A stretch of DNA of 12,143 nt from Prevotellaceae bacterium (GCA_031255055.1 JAIRTG010000139.1:1-12143); one strand, 5' to 3'. Positions 1 through 7,939 are shown, counted from the first letter of the stretch. The notes: generated by a model not told the origin, from the sequence alone. Made by a program: numbers and translations.

Positions 1-1
1 A

Positions 2-973
2 GGACTGGTCATTTTCGACGACGAATTGGCGCCAAATCAATTAAGAAATATCGAGAAAGAATTGAACGTTAAAATACTTGACCGGACAAATTTGATTCTG
101 GATATTTTTGCGAAACGTGCACAAACGGCAAATGCGAAAACACAAGTCGAACTTGCGCAGTATCAATACCTTTTACCCCGATTGACACGCATGTGGACGC
201 ACCTGGAACGACAACAAGGCGGGATCATTGGAATGCGCGGACCCGGTGAAACCCAGATTGAAACAGACAAGAGGATCATCACTAAGAAAATAACCCTGCT
301 AAAAGAAGAGCTGAAAAACATTGATAAACAGATGTCCACTCAGCGAAAAAATCGCGGGAAAATAGTCCGCGTAGCACTGGTCGGTTACACAAATGTGGGC
401 AAATCGACTCTCATGAACCTTTTGAGCAAATCGGATGTATTTGCCGAAAATAAACTTTTTGCGACTTTGGACACAACCGTCAGAAAGGTAATAATTGATA
501 ATCTTCCCTTTTTACTGTCCGATACGGTTGGTTTTATCCGGAAGCTGCCGCATCATTTGGTCGAATCTTTTAAATCGACGCTGGACGAAGTGCGTGAAGC
601 CGACCTGCTGGTACATATTGTTGATATATCGCATCCCAATTTTGAAGAACAACTTGAAATCGTTTCTCAAACATTGAAAGAAATAGACCCTGCCGAAAAA
701 CAGACAATACTGGTTTTCAACAAAATAGATGCTTTCAGCTACGTACCGAAAGAGGAAGATGATTTGTCGCCCGTAAAACGGGAAAACATCAGTCTCGAAG
801 AACTGAAAAAAACATGGATGGCCAAGATGAATGACAGTTGCATGTTCATTTCGGCAAAAGAAAAGCAGCATATCGAAGAATTGAAGCGGTTATTATACCA
901 CAAAGTAAAAGAAATACACGTACAAAGGTATCCTTACAACGATTTTCTTTTTCAAAAATATGATGAAGCATAA
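2..973 (+). CDS. hflX: GTPase HflX, 5'-truncated by the window edge
   Basis: HflX is a TRAFAC-class GTPase that binds the large ribosomal subunit and helps split stalled or hibernating ribosomes. The frame is open from base 2 and begins GLVIFDDELAPNQ, a conserved internal HflX stretch, so the true start lies upstream and roughly the first 80-90 residues are missing; the TTG at base 26 is not a start. Visible in order are the N-terminal HflX domain with DRTNLILDIFAKRA, the family hallmark GMRGPGETQIETD (bases 230-268), a basic helical linker, and then the G domain: P-loop GYTNVGKST (383-409), DTVGF as G3, NKID as G4 and SAKE as G5. All GTP-binding motifs are intact. The TAA stop is at 971-973. 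The DUF4954 gene follows 54 nt downstream on the same strand and may be co-transcribed. Identification is secure from the motifs. Confidence 0.97.
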   Translation, partial: GLVIFDDELAPNQLRNIEKELNVKILDRTNLILDIFAKRAQTANAKTQVELAQYQYLLPRLTRMWTHLERQQGGIIGMRGPGETQIETDKRIITKKITLLKEELKNIDKQMSTQRKNRGKIVRVALVGYTNVGKSTLMNLLSKSDVFAENKLFATLDTTVRKVIIDNLPFLLSDTVGFIRKLPHHLVESFKSTLDEVREADLLVHIVDISHPNFEEQLEIVSQTLKEIDPAEKQTILVFNKIDAFSYVPKEEDDLSPVKRENISLEELKKTWMAKMNDSCMFISAKEKQHIEELKRLLYHKVKEIHVQRYPYNDFLFQKYDEA

Positions 974-1027
974 ACCCCATCCCCTTTTGAATCGCTAATT
1001 AATCACCCAATAAATCCTTTTGAAAAC

Positions 1028-3016
1028 ATGAAGAAATACAGAAATCTAACCGAAAAAGAAATTGCCACTCTCACGGTTTACGGCTGTACCGCCGAAAACT
1101 GGAAAAACGTAAAAGTTGACGAAAAATTCACACCCGACTATGTCTCAAACGTACACTTTTCGGGTGAAAATTATGTGGGTTACCACGATAAAATATACGA
1201 TTTGGCAGGTGGGCTGAAGCGCCATTCGGGCATTTACAACTGCTGTCTTCACAACTGTACAGTGGGCGACAATACATATATCGACCATGTCCGCAACTAT
1301 ATTGCAAATTACAACATCGGCGACGACAGCTATATCGAAAACGTAAACCTTATATTGGTCGATGGAACTTCCTGTTTCGGAAACGGCGTGCGAGTACCGG
1401 TAATGAACGAAGGAGGCGGAAGAGAAATACCCATTTTCAATTATCTTTCGGCGCCTTTGGCGTATATCCTTACGCTGTACCGCCATCGACCGAAACTAAT
1501 CGAAAATTTGCAGAAAAAGATAGATGATTATGCCAAAAGCGTTCAATCATCGACGGGATATATCGGCAACCATGTACGAATTGTCAACTGTAGTACCATA
1601 AAAAATACCCACATAGGAGATTACGCACGATTGGAAGGGGCTTCAATTCTCGAAAACGGTTCGATCAACAGCAACGAAGAAGCGCCTGTTTTGATTGGTT
1701 CGGGCGTCAAATGTAACGATTTCATCGTCTCATCGGGTGTTTCGATCACTGATTCCACGCTGGTATCCAAATGCTTTATCGGACAAGGATGTATTATGGC
1801 AAAACATTATTCGGCCCTCGACTCTTTGTTTTTCTCAAACTGTCAAGGCATGCACGGAGAAGCAACCGCCGTTTTTGCAGGCCCTTACACCGTTTCGCAC
1901 CACAAATCGAGCTTGTTGATTGCCGGAATGTTTTCGTTTTTAAATGCCGGAAGTGGTTCAAACCAAAGCAACCACATGTATAAACTGGGGCCGATTCATC
2001 AGGGAATTGCAGAGAGAGGCGCAAAAACCACAAGTGATTCCTATCTCTTGTGGCCGGCCAAAATCGGCGCGTTTACCCTGGTTATGGGACGTCACACCAA
2101 ACATTCGGATACATCCGACCTGCCGTTTTCATATTTGATTGAAAATGCAACCGACAGTTACCTTGTTCCCGCCGTCAATCTCCGAAGCGTGGGTACCATA
2201 CGCGACGCCCAAAAATGGCCGAAACGCGACGCACGTACCGACAGCAAAAAACTGGATCCGATCAATTTCAACCTGCTAAGCCCTTACACCATCCGGAAAA
2301 TGTTGAAAGGCGTAGCTGTTTTGAAAAAAATGCAGGAAACATCGGGCAAAACAAACGATATGTATATCTATGAAAACTGCCATATAAAACATTCGTCGCT
2401 GGAAAAAGGAATTAAGTTATACGAAATCGGCATTTACAAGTTTTTGGGAAATTCGCTTATCAGTCGAATCGATGAAGGCGCATATTCGAATTTCAATGAA
2501 TTGATTGCTCGCCTGAAACCGGGCACAAAGACAGGAAAAGGCGAATGGATCGATCTTTCGGGATTGTTAGTACCCAAAAGTGAGGTCGAAAAGCTGATGA
2601 ATACAATCGAAACGGAAGAGATTACGCTCGAAGAAATTCAGCAGCAGTTGGAAAAGTTTCATGCCGATTATTATGAATATGAATGGACGTGGGCCTGTGA
2701 GATTCTGGAACAAAAACTGGAAAAATCTGTCGAAGACTTCACGATGGAAAATCTTATCGCTCTTATCGAAAGATGGAAAAAATGTGTCGTCGAACTCGAC
2801 TATTTGATTTACAACGATGCGAAAAAAGAGTTTAACATGAATGCTCAGACAGGCTTCGGGGTTGACGGCGACGAAACACAAAAATACTTGGATTTTGAAT
2901 CGGTAAGAGGCAGTTTTGAAAATAATCCTTTTGTGAAAGAAGTCTTGAATCACATTGAACGGAAAACAACGCTTGGTGATAAGATGATTGAAAAATTGAA
3001 AAAAATCGGTCGATAA
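1028..3016 (+). CDS. DUF4954 family protein with predicted left-handed beta-helix
   Basis: A 662-residue protein that I recognise as the DUF4954 family of Bacteroidota and spirochaetes; no biochemical function is established that I know of. Residues about 65-125 and 175-260 contain hexapeptide-like repeats (VGDNTYI, IGDDSYI, FGNGVRV, IGNHVRI, IGDYARL, IGSGVKC, IGQGCIM), typical of the left-handed parallel beta-helix of LpxA-like acyl- and nucleotidyltransferases. A helical insertion (about 140-175) interrupts them. The most conserved-looking block is about residues 275-330, rich in His, Gly and Ser (HGEATAVFAGPYTVSHHKSS, then NQSNHMYKLGPIHQG), a plausible active site. Residues from about 520 onward are charged and helical. 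There is no signal peptide, so it is probably cytoplasmic. The ATG at 1028 fits the conserved N-terminus and has no Shine-Dalgarno. A sugar- or acyl-transferase role is inference only. Confidence 0.9.
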   Translation: MKKYRNLTEKEIATLTVYGCTAENWKNVKVDEKFTPDYVSNVHFSGENYVGYHDKIYDLAGGLKRHSGIYNCCLHNCTVGDNTYIDHVRNYIANYNIGDDSYIENVNLILVDGTSCFGNGVRVPVMNEGGGREIPIFNYLSAPLAYILTLYRHRPKLIENLQKKIDDYAKSVQSSTGYIGNHVRIVNCSTIKNTHIGDYARLEGASILENGSINSNEEAPVLIGSGVKCNDFIVSSGVSITDSTLVSKCFIGQGCIMAKHYSALDSLFFSNCQGMHGEATAVFAGPYTVSHHKSSLLIAGMFSFLNAGSGSNQSNHMYKLGPIHQGIAERGAKTTSDSYLLWPAKIGAFTLVMGRHTKHSDTSDLPFSYLIENATDSYLVPAVNLRSVGTIRDAQKWPKRDARTDSKKLDPINFNLLSPYTIRKMLKGVAVLKKMQETSGKTNDMYIYENCHIKHSSLEKGIKLYEIGIYKFLGNSLISRIDEGAYSNFNELIARLKPGTKTGKGEWIDLSGLLVPKSEVEKLMNTIETEEITLEEIQQQLEKFHADYYEYEWTWACEILEQKLEKSVEDFTMENLIALIERWKKCVVELDYLIYNDAKKEFNMNAQTGFGVDGDETQKYLDFESVRGSFENNPFVKEVLNHIERKTTLGDKMIEKLKKIGR

Positions 3017-3189
3017 GCCGTTTTATCACAAAGGCAAACATTCGAGCCTTCTTGCTCTGCATCTGCAAAAAGACAAGTACGCGCCGGTATATGAAGTTAG
3101 GCTTACGTACGATGAAAATTTGACTTTTCGTGATGTGACTTTGTTGCCAGGTGGATGTTGTGTGGGTTGCGTGGCAACGACGCCTTGAT

Positions 3190-3270
3190 AAGAAGGTGTG
3201 CCAAAAGTGTCGTTTTTCTTTTATGATTAACAATGTCTCGATGCGACACTTCCGACACACCCTCTTTTTT
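3190..3270 (+). terminator. Long imperfect inverted repeat with T-run after DUF4954 gene
   Basis: Arms at 3192-3212 and 3244-3264 are 21 nt each and pair at 17 positions; the shared core is AGTGTCG against CGACACT, plus an outer GGTGTG against CACACC block. The 31-nt loop is T-rich, and the right arm is followed by six T (3265-3270). Placed between convergent genes, it could terminate the DUF4954 transcript, and the stem also exists on the other strand facing htrA. The long loop and mismatches are untypical for a terminator, so a degenerate MITE-like element is an alternative. The rest of the 3017-3293 gap shows only a weak 7-bp inverted repeat (GTTGCCA at 3143-3149, TGGCAAC at 3172-3178). 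Confidence 0.45.
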
Positions 3271-3293
3271 GCCGGATTCAGGCGGGTAATGAA

Positions 3294-4787
3294 TCAATCG
3301 GCCAGATTAATTGCATAATGGGTTATTCTTCCGTTGGGATAGACGCCTGCAATAAACAGCACTTTTTCCTCTTCGCTGCCGCTGTTGACGGCTTTGTCGA
3401 TAATTGCCTGTAATTCGTTGACCGAATAAACCGGCTGATTATTTATCCGAAGGATAATATAACCGGTTTTGATGCCGTGCCCCTGAAATTTCCCTTTTGA
3501 AACAGACTTGACCTGAATACCATATTTTAGGTTTAGATCCGCTTTTGTTTTGCTGTCAATTTCTTTGAATTTCGCGCCCAGCAACTCACTTGTCGGAGAC
3601 GATTTGACAATATCGGTATTTCCAAGCGTATTTTTCAATTCGGCGGTGACAGTTTGCGTTTTATTATTTCTCAGTATTTCAATTGAAATTTTATTGCCCG
3701 GGCGGTATCTTCCCACTTGTTCCTGCAGTTCGGCGGCCGAATTGATGACCGTATTATTGATTTTAGTAATGACGTCGCCTGCTTTGAGGCCTGCTTTTTC
3801 GGCCGCGCTTTCTGGCATTACTTCACCTATATAAGCGCCTTTAAGCGTGTTCAAATCCTTTTCTTTGGCCAGCTCGCTTGTAATATCGCCCATTCTGACG
3901 CCAAGAACAGCCCGCTGTACGACACCAAACTGACGAAGGTCCGACATCACTTTGCTCACAATGCTCGAAGGAACCGCAAAACCACAGCCCGCAAATGTCC
4001 CTGTTTGTGAAGCAATAGCCGTATTGATGCCAATCAGTTCGCCTCTCGTGTTGACCAGTGCACCGCCGCTGTTACCAGGATTAATGGCAGCATCTGTCTG
4101 TATAAAAGATTCTATTTTCAGGTCGGAGCGCAAAATATCTATATTTCGTGCTTTCGCACTGACGATTCCCGCGGTAACGGTCGATGTCAAATTGAACGGG
4201 TTGCCGACAGCCAGCACCCATTCGCCTATTTTTAAAGCGTCGGAATCGCCGAAAGGAATGATCGGCAAATCGGTTGCTTCAATTTTAAGCAGTGCAATAT
4301 CGGTTGTCGGGTCGGTTCCTATCAGGCGAGCGGGAAATGTACGTTTGTCGTTCAATGTTATTTCAATTTCTTTTGAGCCTTCAACCACGTGGTTGTTTGT
4401 CACAATATACCCATCGTTTGTGATAATAACTCCCGAACCGGCGCCTTCTCGCATTGGCGTTTCTATTTGCGGACGGCTCATATGCGGCCCGAAGTAAAAA
4501 TCGAAGAGAGGGTCGGCGAAATAGTTCCAGTTCTGGTTGACGGCCGATTTTGTCCTTACGTGTACAACAGCATGTACCGAAAGTTCGGCGGCAAGCGTAA
4601 AATCGGTTTCCGCAGCCTTTGATGCGGAGGCGAAATGCGCATAAGCGGGGTTCAAACGTAATTGATCGTTTTGTTGTTCCTGATAGTTCGCAGTGACGTG
4701 TTTGACGGTGAAATGTGCTGTTGCAACGCTTACGGCTGCAACCAATGCGATTAGTCCAATCGCTTTTAGTGCATTTGATTTGTTCAT
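3294..4787 (-). CDS. htrA: Periplasmic serine protease, HtrA/DegP family, two PDZ domains
   Basis: A trypsin-like (S1C) protease and chaperone that degrades misfolded envelope proteins in the periplasm. The chosen start at 4787 gives 497 residues and puts an export signal (positive MNKSNALK followed by a hydrophobic segment to about residue 24) at the N-terminus; extending to the ATG at 4850 would add 21 residues ahead of the signal, which is unlikely. Catalytic triad: His133 in VTNNHVVEG, Asp163 in TDPTTDIALLKI, Ser240 in INPGNSGGALVN. PDZ1 spans about 290-385 (LGVRMG, AGLKAGDVITKIN) and PDZ2 about 400-485 (GYIILRINNQPV). Length and architecture match DegP/DegQ. There is no lipobox Cys. It lies downstream of eno on the same strand but behind a 352-nt spacer containing an eno terminator, so it probably has its own promoter. 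I see no truncation. Confidence 0.96.
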   Translation of the reverse strand: MNKSNALKAIGLIALVAAVSVATAHFTVKHVTANYQEQQNDQLRLNPAYAHFASASKAAETDFTLAAELSVHAVVHVRTKSAVNQNWNYFADPLFDFYFGPHMSRPQIETPMREGAGSGVIITNDGYIVTNNHVVEGSKEIEITLNDKRTFPARLIGTDPTTDIALLKIEATDLPIIPFGDSDALKIGEWVLAVGNPFNLTSTVTAGIVSAKARNIDILRSDLKIESFIQTDAAINPGNSGGALVNTRGELIGINTAIASQTGTFAGCGFAVPSSIVSKVMSDLRQFGVVQRAVLGVRMGDITSELAKEKDLNTLKGAYIGEVMPESAAEKAGLKAGDVITKINNTVINSAAELQEQVGRYRPGNKISIEILRNNKTQTVTAELKNTLGNTDIVKSSPTSELLGAKFKEIDSKTKADLNLKYGIQVKSVSKGKFQGHGIKTGYIILRINNQPVYSVNELQAIIDKAVNSGSEEEKVLFIAGVYPNGRITHYAINLAD

Positions 4788-5139
4788 TATTCCATCTTTT
4801 TTGTGTTTGTAAAACATTTTTGAAATTTTATTTTGAGCGAAAGCAATCAAAATCCAGACCGATTAGTTGCCTGATTTATAGCATTTCGCGAAAATTAACG
4901 GTTTGATTTTAACACTTAACGAGCATTAACGACGCGCAAATCCCTTTAAGCACTTTTTAATATGGGAGAACGCAAGTGTTACGCTATTTGGAAGTGGAAT
5001 TGATTTTTTGGCAGTGCATATTGTCAGGTTGTTTTGTTGTTTTTCTGTGGCAGTTTTTTGGGGGAGGGGGAATTAAACAATGAATGCCGGAAATTTTCCG
5101 GCATTCAGGAGCTATTCTAAACGATTATTTGCTTCGTTC
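4788..5139 (-). other. eno-htrA intergenic region with short repeats
   Basis: This spacer of 352 nt holds no convincing gene. Visible in it are the eno terminator palindrome (5081-5107); a G-rich tract with two G5 runs (5060-5070 on the + strand); and, about 95-145 nt upstream of the htrA start, a 10-bp perfect palindrome TTTCGCGAAA (4884-4893) beside four copies of TTAAC (starting at 4895, 4909, 4916 and 4926). No clean TAnnTTTG promoter element for htrA could be found on the - strand, so the promoter is unassigned; a stress-sigma-factor promoter is possible but not shown. Confidence 0.5.
5081..5107 (-). terminator. Perfect palindrome terminator downstream of eno
   Basis: A perfect inverted repeat with 13-nt arms around a single central base (TGAATGCCGGAAA and its complement) lies 33 nt past the eno stop. 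On the - strand it is followed by the T-rich TTGTTTAATT, so it reads as a Rho-independent terminator for eno. The U-tract is interrupted, so some read-through into htrA is possible. Confidence 0.7.
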
Positions 5140-6435
5140 TTATTTCAGGCGTTGAGTGCGTTTGTATCCGTAGACAGCCAAATTGCCCAGTTCTTCTTCG
5201 ATGCGGAGCAATTGGTTGTATTTTGCCATCCGGTCAGAACGGCTTAACGAACCGGTTTTGATTTGTCCCGAATTGGTTGCAACCGCAATATCGGCAATTG
5301 TCGCATCTTCCGTTTCGCCTGATCTGTGTGACGTTACTGAAGTATAACCTGCGCGATGTGCCATTTCGATAGCGTCCAGCGTTTCGCTCAACGACCCGAT
5401 TTGGTTCACTTTGATGAGAATCGAATTTGCACAGCCGAGTTCAATACCTTTTTTCAGGAAATCGACATTGGTCACAAACAAGTCGTCGCCCACCAGCTGG
5501 CATTTGTCACCGATTTTGTCTGTCAGCAGTTTCCATCCTTCCCAGTCGTTTTCGTCCATACCGTCTTCGATGGAATCAATCGGATATTTGTTTACCAATT
5601 CGGCCAGGTATTCGGCCTGTTCTTTCGACGAGCGTTTGGCACCGTTGGGGCCTTCAAATTTGCTATAGTCGTAAGTGTCTTTTTTGTCGTAAAACTCGGA
5701 GGAGGCGCAGTCTAACGCAATTGTAACGTCTTTGCCTGGCGCATATCCTGCCATTTCGATTGCTTTCATAATTGATTCCAAAGCGTCTTCTGTTCCGTTT
5801 AAGGCGGGGGCGAAACCGCCTTCGTCGCCAACGGCAGTGCTTAGACCACGGTCGTGCAATACCTTTTTCAAGGCGTGGAATACTTCGGCGCCACAGCGCA
5901 GGCCTTCTTTAAACGAAGGGGCGCCGACAGGGCGAATCATAAACTCCTGAAATGCAATCGGCGCGTCGGAGTGCGAGCCGCCATTTATGATGTTCATCAT
6001 CGGAACAGGCAGGGTATATGTATTCGTACCGCCGATATAGCGATATAGAGGAATTTCCAAATAATCGGCGCCCGCTTTTGCTACAGCCAGTGAAACGCCG
6101 AGAATGGCGTTTGCGCCCAGTTTCGATTTTGTTTTTGTTCCGTCGAGCGCAATCATTTTTTTGTCGATGGTGCGTTGCTGCAATGCACATTCACCGATTA
6201 GAAGGGGAGAAATTACGTTGTTTACGTTTTCCACCGCCTTTTGTACACCTTTACCTAAATACCTTTTTTTGTCGCCGTCGCGCAATTCGATTGCTTCGTT
6301 TTCGCCTGTGGAAGCTCCCGACGGAACAGCAGCGCGGCCTACGACGCCACATTCCAATCTTACATCCACTTCGACAGTCGGGTTGCCTCTTGAGTCCAAG
6401 ATTTCACGGGCAACAATTTGTTCAATTTTACACAT
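5140..6435 (-). CDS. eno: Enolase (phosphopyruvate hydratase)
   Basis: A cytoplasmic glycolytic enzyme interconverting 2-phosphoglycerate and phosphoenolpyruvate, Mg-dependent. The protein is 431 residues, normal for the family. It opens with IEQIVAREILDSRGNPTVEV and carries the N-terminal loop SGASTG. Active-site landmarks are all present: His155 in NGGSHSDAP, Glu205 in VGDEGGFAP, metal ligands Asp242 (ALDCASSEF), Glu290 (SIEDGM) and Asp317 (GDDLF), catalytic Lys342 in ILIKVNQIGSLSET, and His370 in SHRSGETED. The NGGSHSDAPIAFQEFMIRP segment is the form I associate with Bacteroidota enolases. The ATG at 6435 is 60 nt downstream of a strong promoter element on the - strand, and a clear hairpin follows the stop. 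It is probably monocistronic. Identification is secure. Confidence 0.99.
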   Translation of the reverse strand: MCKIEQIVAREILDSRGNPTVEVDVRLECGVVGRAAVPSGASTGENEAIELRDGDKKRYLGKGVQKAVENVNNVISPLLIGECALQQRTIDKKMIALDGTKTKSKLGANAILGVSLAVAKAGADYLEIPLYRYIGGTNTYTLPVPMMNIINGGSHSDAPIAFQEFMIRPVGAPSFKEGLRCGAEVFHALKKVLHDRGLSTAVGDEGGFAPALNGTEDALESIMKAIEMAGYAPGKDVTIALDCASSEFYDKKDTYDYSKFEGPNGAKRSSKEQAEYLAELVNKYPIDSIEDGMDENDWEGWKLLTDKIGDKCQLVGDDLFVTNVDFLKKGIELGCANSILIKVNQIGSLSETLDAIEMAHRAGYTSVTSHRSGETEDATIADIAVATNSGQIKTGSLSRSDRMAKYNQLLRIEEELGNLAVYGYKRTQRLK

Positions 6436-6494
6436 TTTCTTAAAAAATTACGGATTGATATTCTAAATGACATTATTTACTTTAAAATGCGTCG

Positions 6495-6502
6495 CAAAGG
6501 TA
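6495..6502 (-). promoter_or_regulatory. Bacteroidota-type -7 element for eno
   Basis: On the - strand this reads TACCTTTG, a full match to the Bacteroidota primary-sigma -7 consensus TAnnTTTG, followed by CG. The -33 position (about 6522) has CTG rather than TTG. The predicted transcript start leaves a leader of about 50 nt before the eno ATG. Confidence 0.7.
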
Positions 6503-6535
6503 TGAAATCTTCCCGATTTAACAGAATTGGTTGTT

Positions 6536-6566
6536 GTGAAATTATCGAAAAGAAAATGTATATTTG
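6536..6566 (+). promoter_or_regulatory. Promoter for DUF4197 lipoprotein gene
   Basis: TATATTTG at 6559-6566 fully matches the Bacteroidota -7 consensus TAnnTTTG. TTG repeats at 6531-6536 upstream lie about 22 nt away, slightly longer than the usual 19-21. It is divergent from the eno promoter, with the two -7 boxes about 57 nt apart. The predicted leader to the ATG at 6681 is about 105-110 nt, in which no riboswitch fold was recognised. Confidence 0.55.
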
Positions 6567-6680
6567 TCACAGCACGGGATAAGATGTTGTGTTCTATAAA
6601 ACGGCTCTGGGAATGATCATTGATAGACCTGCCAAACGATTGGAAATAACCTTTTAAGTAATAAAATAAAATTTGAATGT

Positions 6681-7451
6681 ATGAAAAAAAAGATGACTCT
6701 TTTGTGTATTGTTTGCTTATCGCTGGCTTCGTGCAGCGAATTGTTGCAAGTGGCGAGTCAAGTAGGCAGTTCGATGGGAACCGGCATTGGCGGGATGTCG
6801 AACGCTGAAAATGCTGCAGGATTGAAAAGTGCACTTGACGTAGGTATTGATGCCGCGATAAAGAATTTGGGAAAAGAAAACGGTTTTTTCGGTGACGCTG
6901 CGTTAAAATTGCTGCTCCCTCCCGAAGCTACTCCGATTATCGACAATTTGAGCATCATTCCGGGAGGAAAAAACTTGGTCGACAAAGCCGTTTTGTCTTT
7001 GAACCGTGCGGCGGAAGACGCTGTGAAGGAAGCCGGCCCGATATTTAAATCCGCCATTACAAATATGTCTATTCTTGATGCAGCGAGCATCTTGTTCGGT
7101 GGGCACGATGCGGCGACAAATTACCTGCATAAAGCGACCTATCATTCGTTGAAGGCGGCATTTGCTCCCAAAGTAAATAAGTCGCTGGATAAGCCGCTGG
7201 TTGGAAATTTGTCGGTGGTTCAAAGCTGGAACTCGTTGATGACCGCCTACAATAGCGTTGCAAATAGCGTTGTCGGACAAATGGCAGGCTTATCGCCTGT
7301 GAACGTAAATTTAGGTGAATACGTAACGGAAAAAGCATTGGATGCTTTGTTTAAAAAAATATCGGAGAAAGAAGCACAGATTCGCACCAATCCGGGTGCG
7401 CGTGTGAGTCCGCTGCTTCAAAAAGTATTCGGACAGTTGGACAAGAAATGA
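6681..7451 (+). CDS. DUF4197 domain lipoprotein
   Basis: A 256-residue protein with a lipoprotein signal: MKKK, a hydrophobic core, then the lipobox LASC with Cys18 as the lipidation site. Only one acidic residue follows (CSELL), so the surface-export signal of some Bacteroidota lipoproteins is not evident and a periplasm-facing location is the simpler guess. From about residue 45 onward it matches the DUF4197 family as I know it: GLKSALDVGIDAAIKNLG, then PPEATPIIDNL, LNRAAEDAVKEAGPIFKSAI, DAASILFGGHDAATNYL and the C-terminal SLMTAYNSVANSV. The family has no assigned function known to me and usually occurs as a stand-alone exported protein. It is predicted mostly helical. It has its own promoter, and a hairpin follows its stop, so it looks monocistronic. 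Family assignment is fairly sure; function is unknown. Confidence 0.88.
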   Translation: MKKKMTLLCIVCLSLASCSELLQVASQVGSSMGTGIGGMSNAENAAGLKSALDVGIDAAIKNLGKENGFFGDAALKLLLPPEATPIIDNLSIIPGGKNLVDKAVLSLNRAAEDAVKEAGPIFKSAITNMSILDAASILFGGHDAATNYLHKATYHSLKAAFAPKVNKSLDKPLVGNLSVVQSWNSLMTAYNSVANSVVGQMAGLSPVNVNLGEYVTEKALDALFKKISEKEAQIRTNPGARVSPLLQKVFGQLDKK

Positions 7452-7467
7452 AAACAGAACGCTCAAA

Positions 7468-7498
7468 CAAGAAGCATGGCTCACAACCGTGCTTCTTG
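7468..7498. terminator. Bidirectional terminator-like hairpin
   Basis: CAAGAAGCATGG (7468-7479) pairs with CCGTGCTTCTTG (7487-7498) in a 12-bp stem with one G-U pair and a 7-nt loop. It begins 16 nt after the DUF4197 gene stop and lies between convergent genes. The T-tract is weak on both sides (TTGATTTG on +, TTGTTTGAG on -). It probably ends the DUF4197 transcript and may also serve the convergent START-like gene. Confidence 0.65.
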
Positions 7499-7515
7499 AT
7501 TTGAAGTAGTAGATT

Positions 7516-7545
7516 GAACGTAAAATTATCGAACGTAAAATTATC
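7516..7545. repeat. Perfect 2 x 15-bp tandem repeat
   Basis: GAACGTAAAATTATC occurs twice in direct succession (7516-7530 and 7531-7545) with no mismatch. It lies between the hairpin at 7468-7498 and the stop codon of the START-like gene, outside any coding region I support. It is most simply a slippage duplication. Confidence 0.9.
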
Positions 7546-7555
7546 GTGAAAGAGG

Positions 7556-7939
7556 CTATATTCCGATTTTTCTTTTCAACACTTCCACATGCTTGTCCCA
7601 AAGTAAAATGGCGTCATCTATTTCATCGTCTTCGGCATAATCGGTTATTAAGAGAGAAAGATTTCCTTCGAGTTCGGAGCAGGTTATTTTAATTTCAAAA
7701 AAACAGTCGGTATCCTTATCTTCTTCCCAGCGGAAACGAATCAGAACATTTGGCTTCATTTTTATTAAACACGCTTTCTGAGTATATTTTTTCCACGAAA
7801 ATATATAGTCATTTTCAACAGCATTTACATCATCGGCAAACCACTCCGAAAGCCCTGATGCGCAACTTATCGTATCCCATAAAACGGTAGAGGATCGGGT
7901 ATTCAGCGGATATTCTATTTCAAATTTTGTTTTTTTCAT
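7556..7939 (-). CDS. START-like (SRPBCC, START_2-type) domain protein
   Basis: A small cytoplasmic protein of 127 residues, recognised as the START-like family found throughout Bacteroidota (related to AHSA1/SRPBCC helix-grip folds). Typical features are the N-terminal beta strand KFEIEYPLNT, then LWDTISCASGLSEWFADDV, the aromatic strands YIFSWKKY and IRFRWEED, a middle FEIKIT strand, the segment SLLITDYAEDDE, and a long C-terminal helix AILLWDKHVEVLKRKIGI, as expected for a fold with a ligand cavity. The ligand and role are unknown. The start at 7939 (MKKTKFEIEY) fits the family; extending to the ATG at 7999 would pass through the promoter. The stop is TAG. It lies downstream of cdd on the same strand, but a 122-nt gap and its own promoter suggest separate transcription. 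Confidence 0.88.
   Translation of the reverse strand: MKKTKFEIEYPLNTRSSTVLWDTISCASGLSEWFADDVNAVENDYIFSWKKYTQKACLIKMKPNVLIRFRWEEDKDTDCFFEIKITCSELEGNLSLLITDYAEDDEIDDAILLWDKHVEVLKRKIGI

Noticed and set aside
2832..3260. Minus-strand open frame spanning the DUF4954 3' end and the convergent gap
   Set aside because: Most of it is antisense to DUF4954, the remainder crosses the inverted repeat, and no motif is recognisable.
3952..4497. 181-codon open frame on the + strand antisense to htrA
   Set aside because: It lies wholly opposite an intact, well-conserved protease gene and shows no recognisable domain; it is a shadow frame.
4788..4850. Upstream ATG for htrA
   Set aside because: It would place 21 extra residues ahead of a normal signal peptide; the ATG at 4787 gives the expected N-terminus.
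5060..5070. G-rich tract as a G-quadruplex
   Set aside because: Only two G5 runs are present; four runs would be needed for a convincing intramolecular quadruplex.
6018..6443. 141-codon open frame antisense to eno
   Set aside because: It is Arg-rich and low in family-like features, the typical product of reading the opposite strand of a conserved gene.
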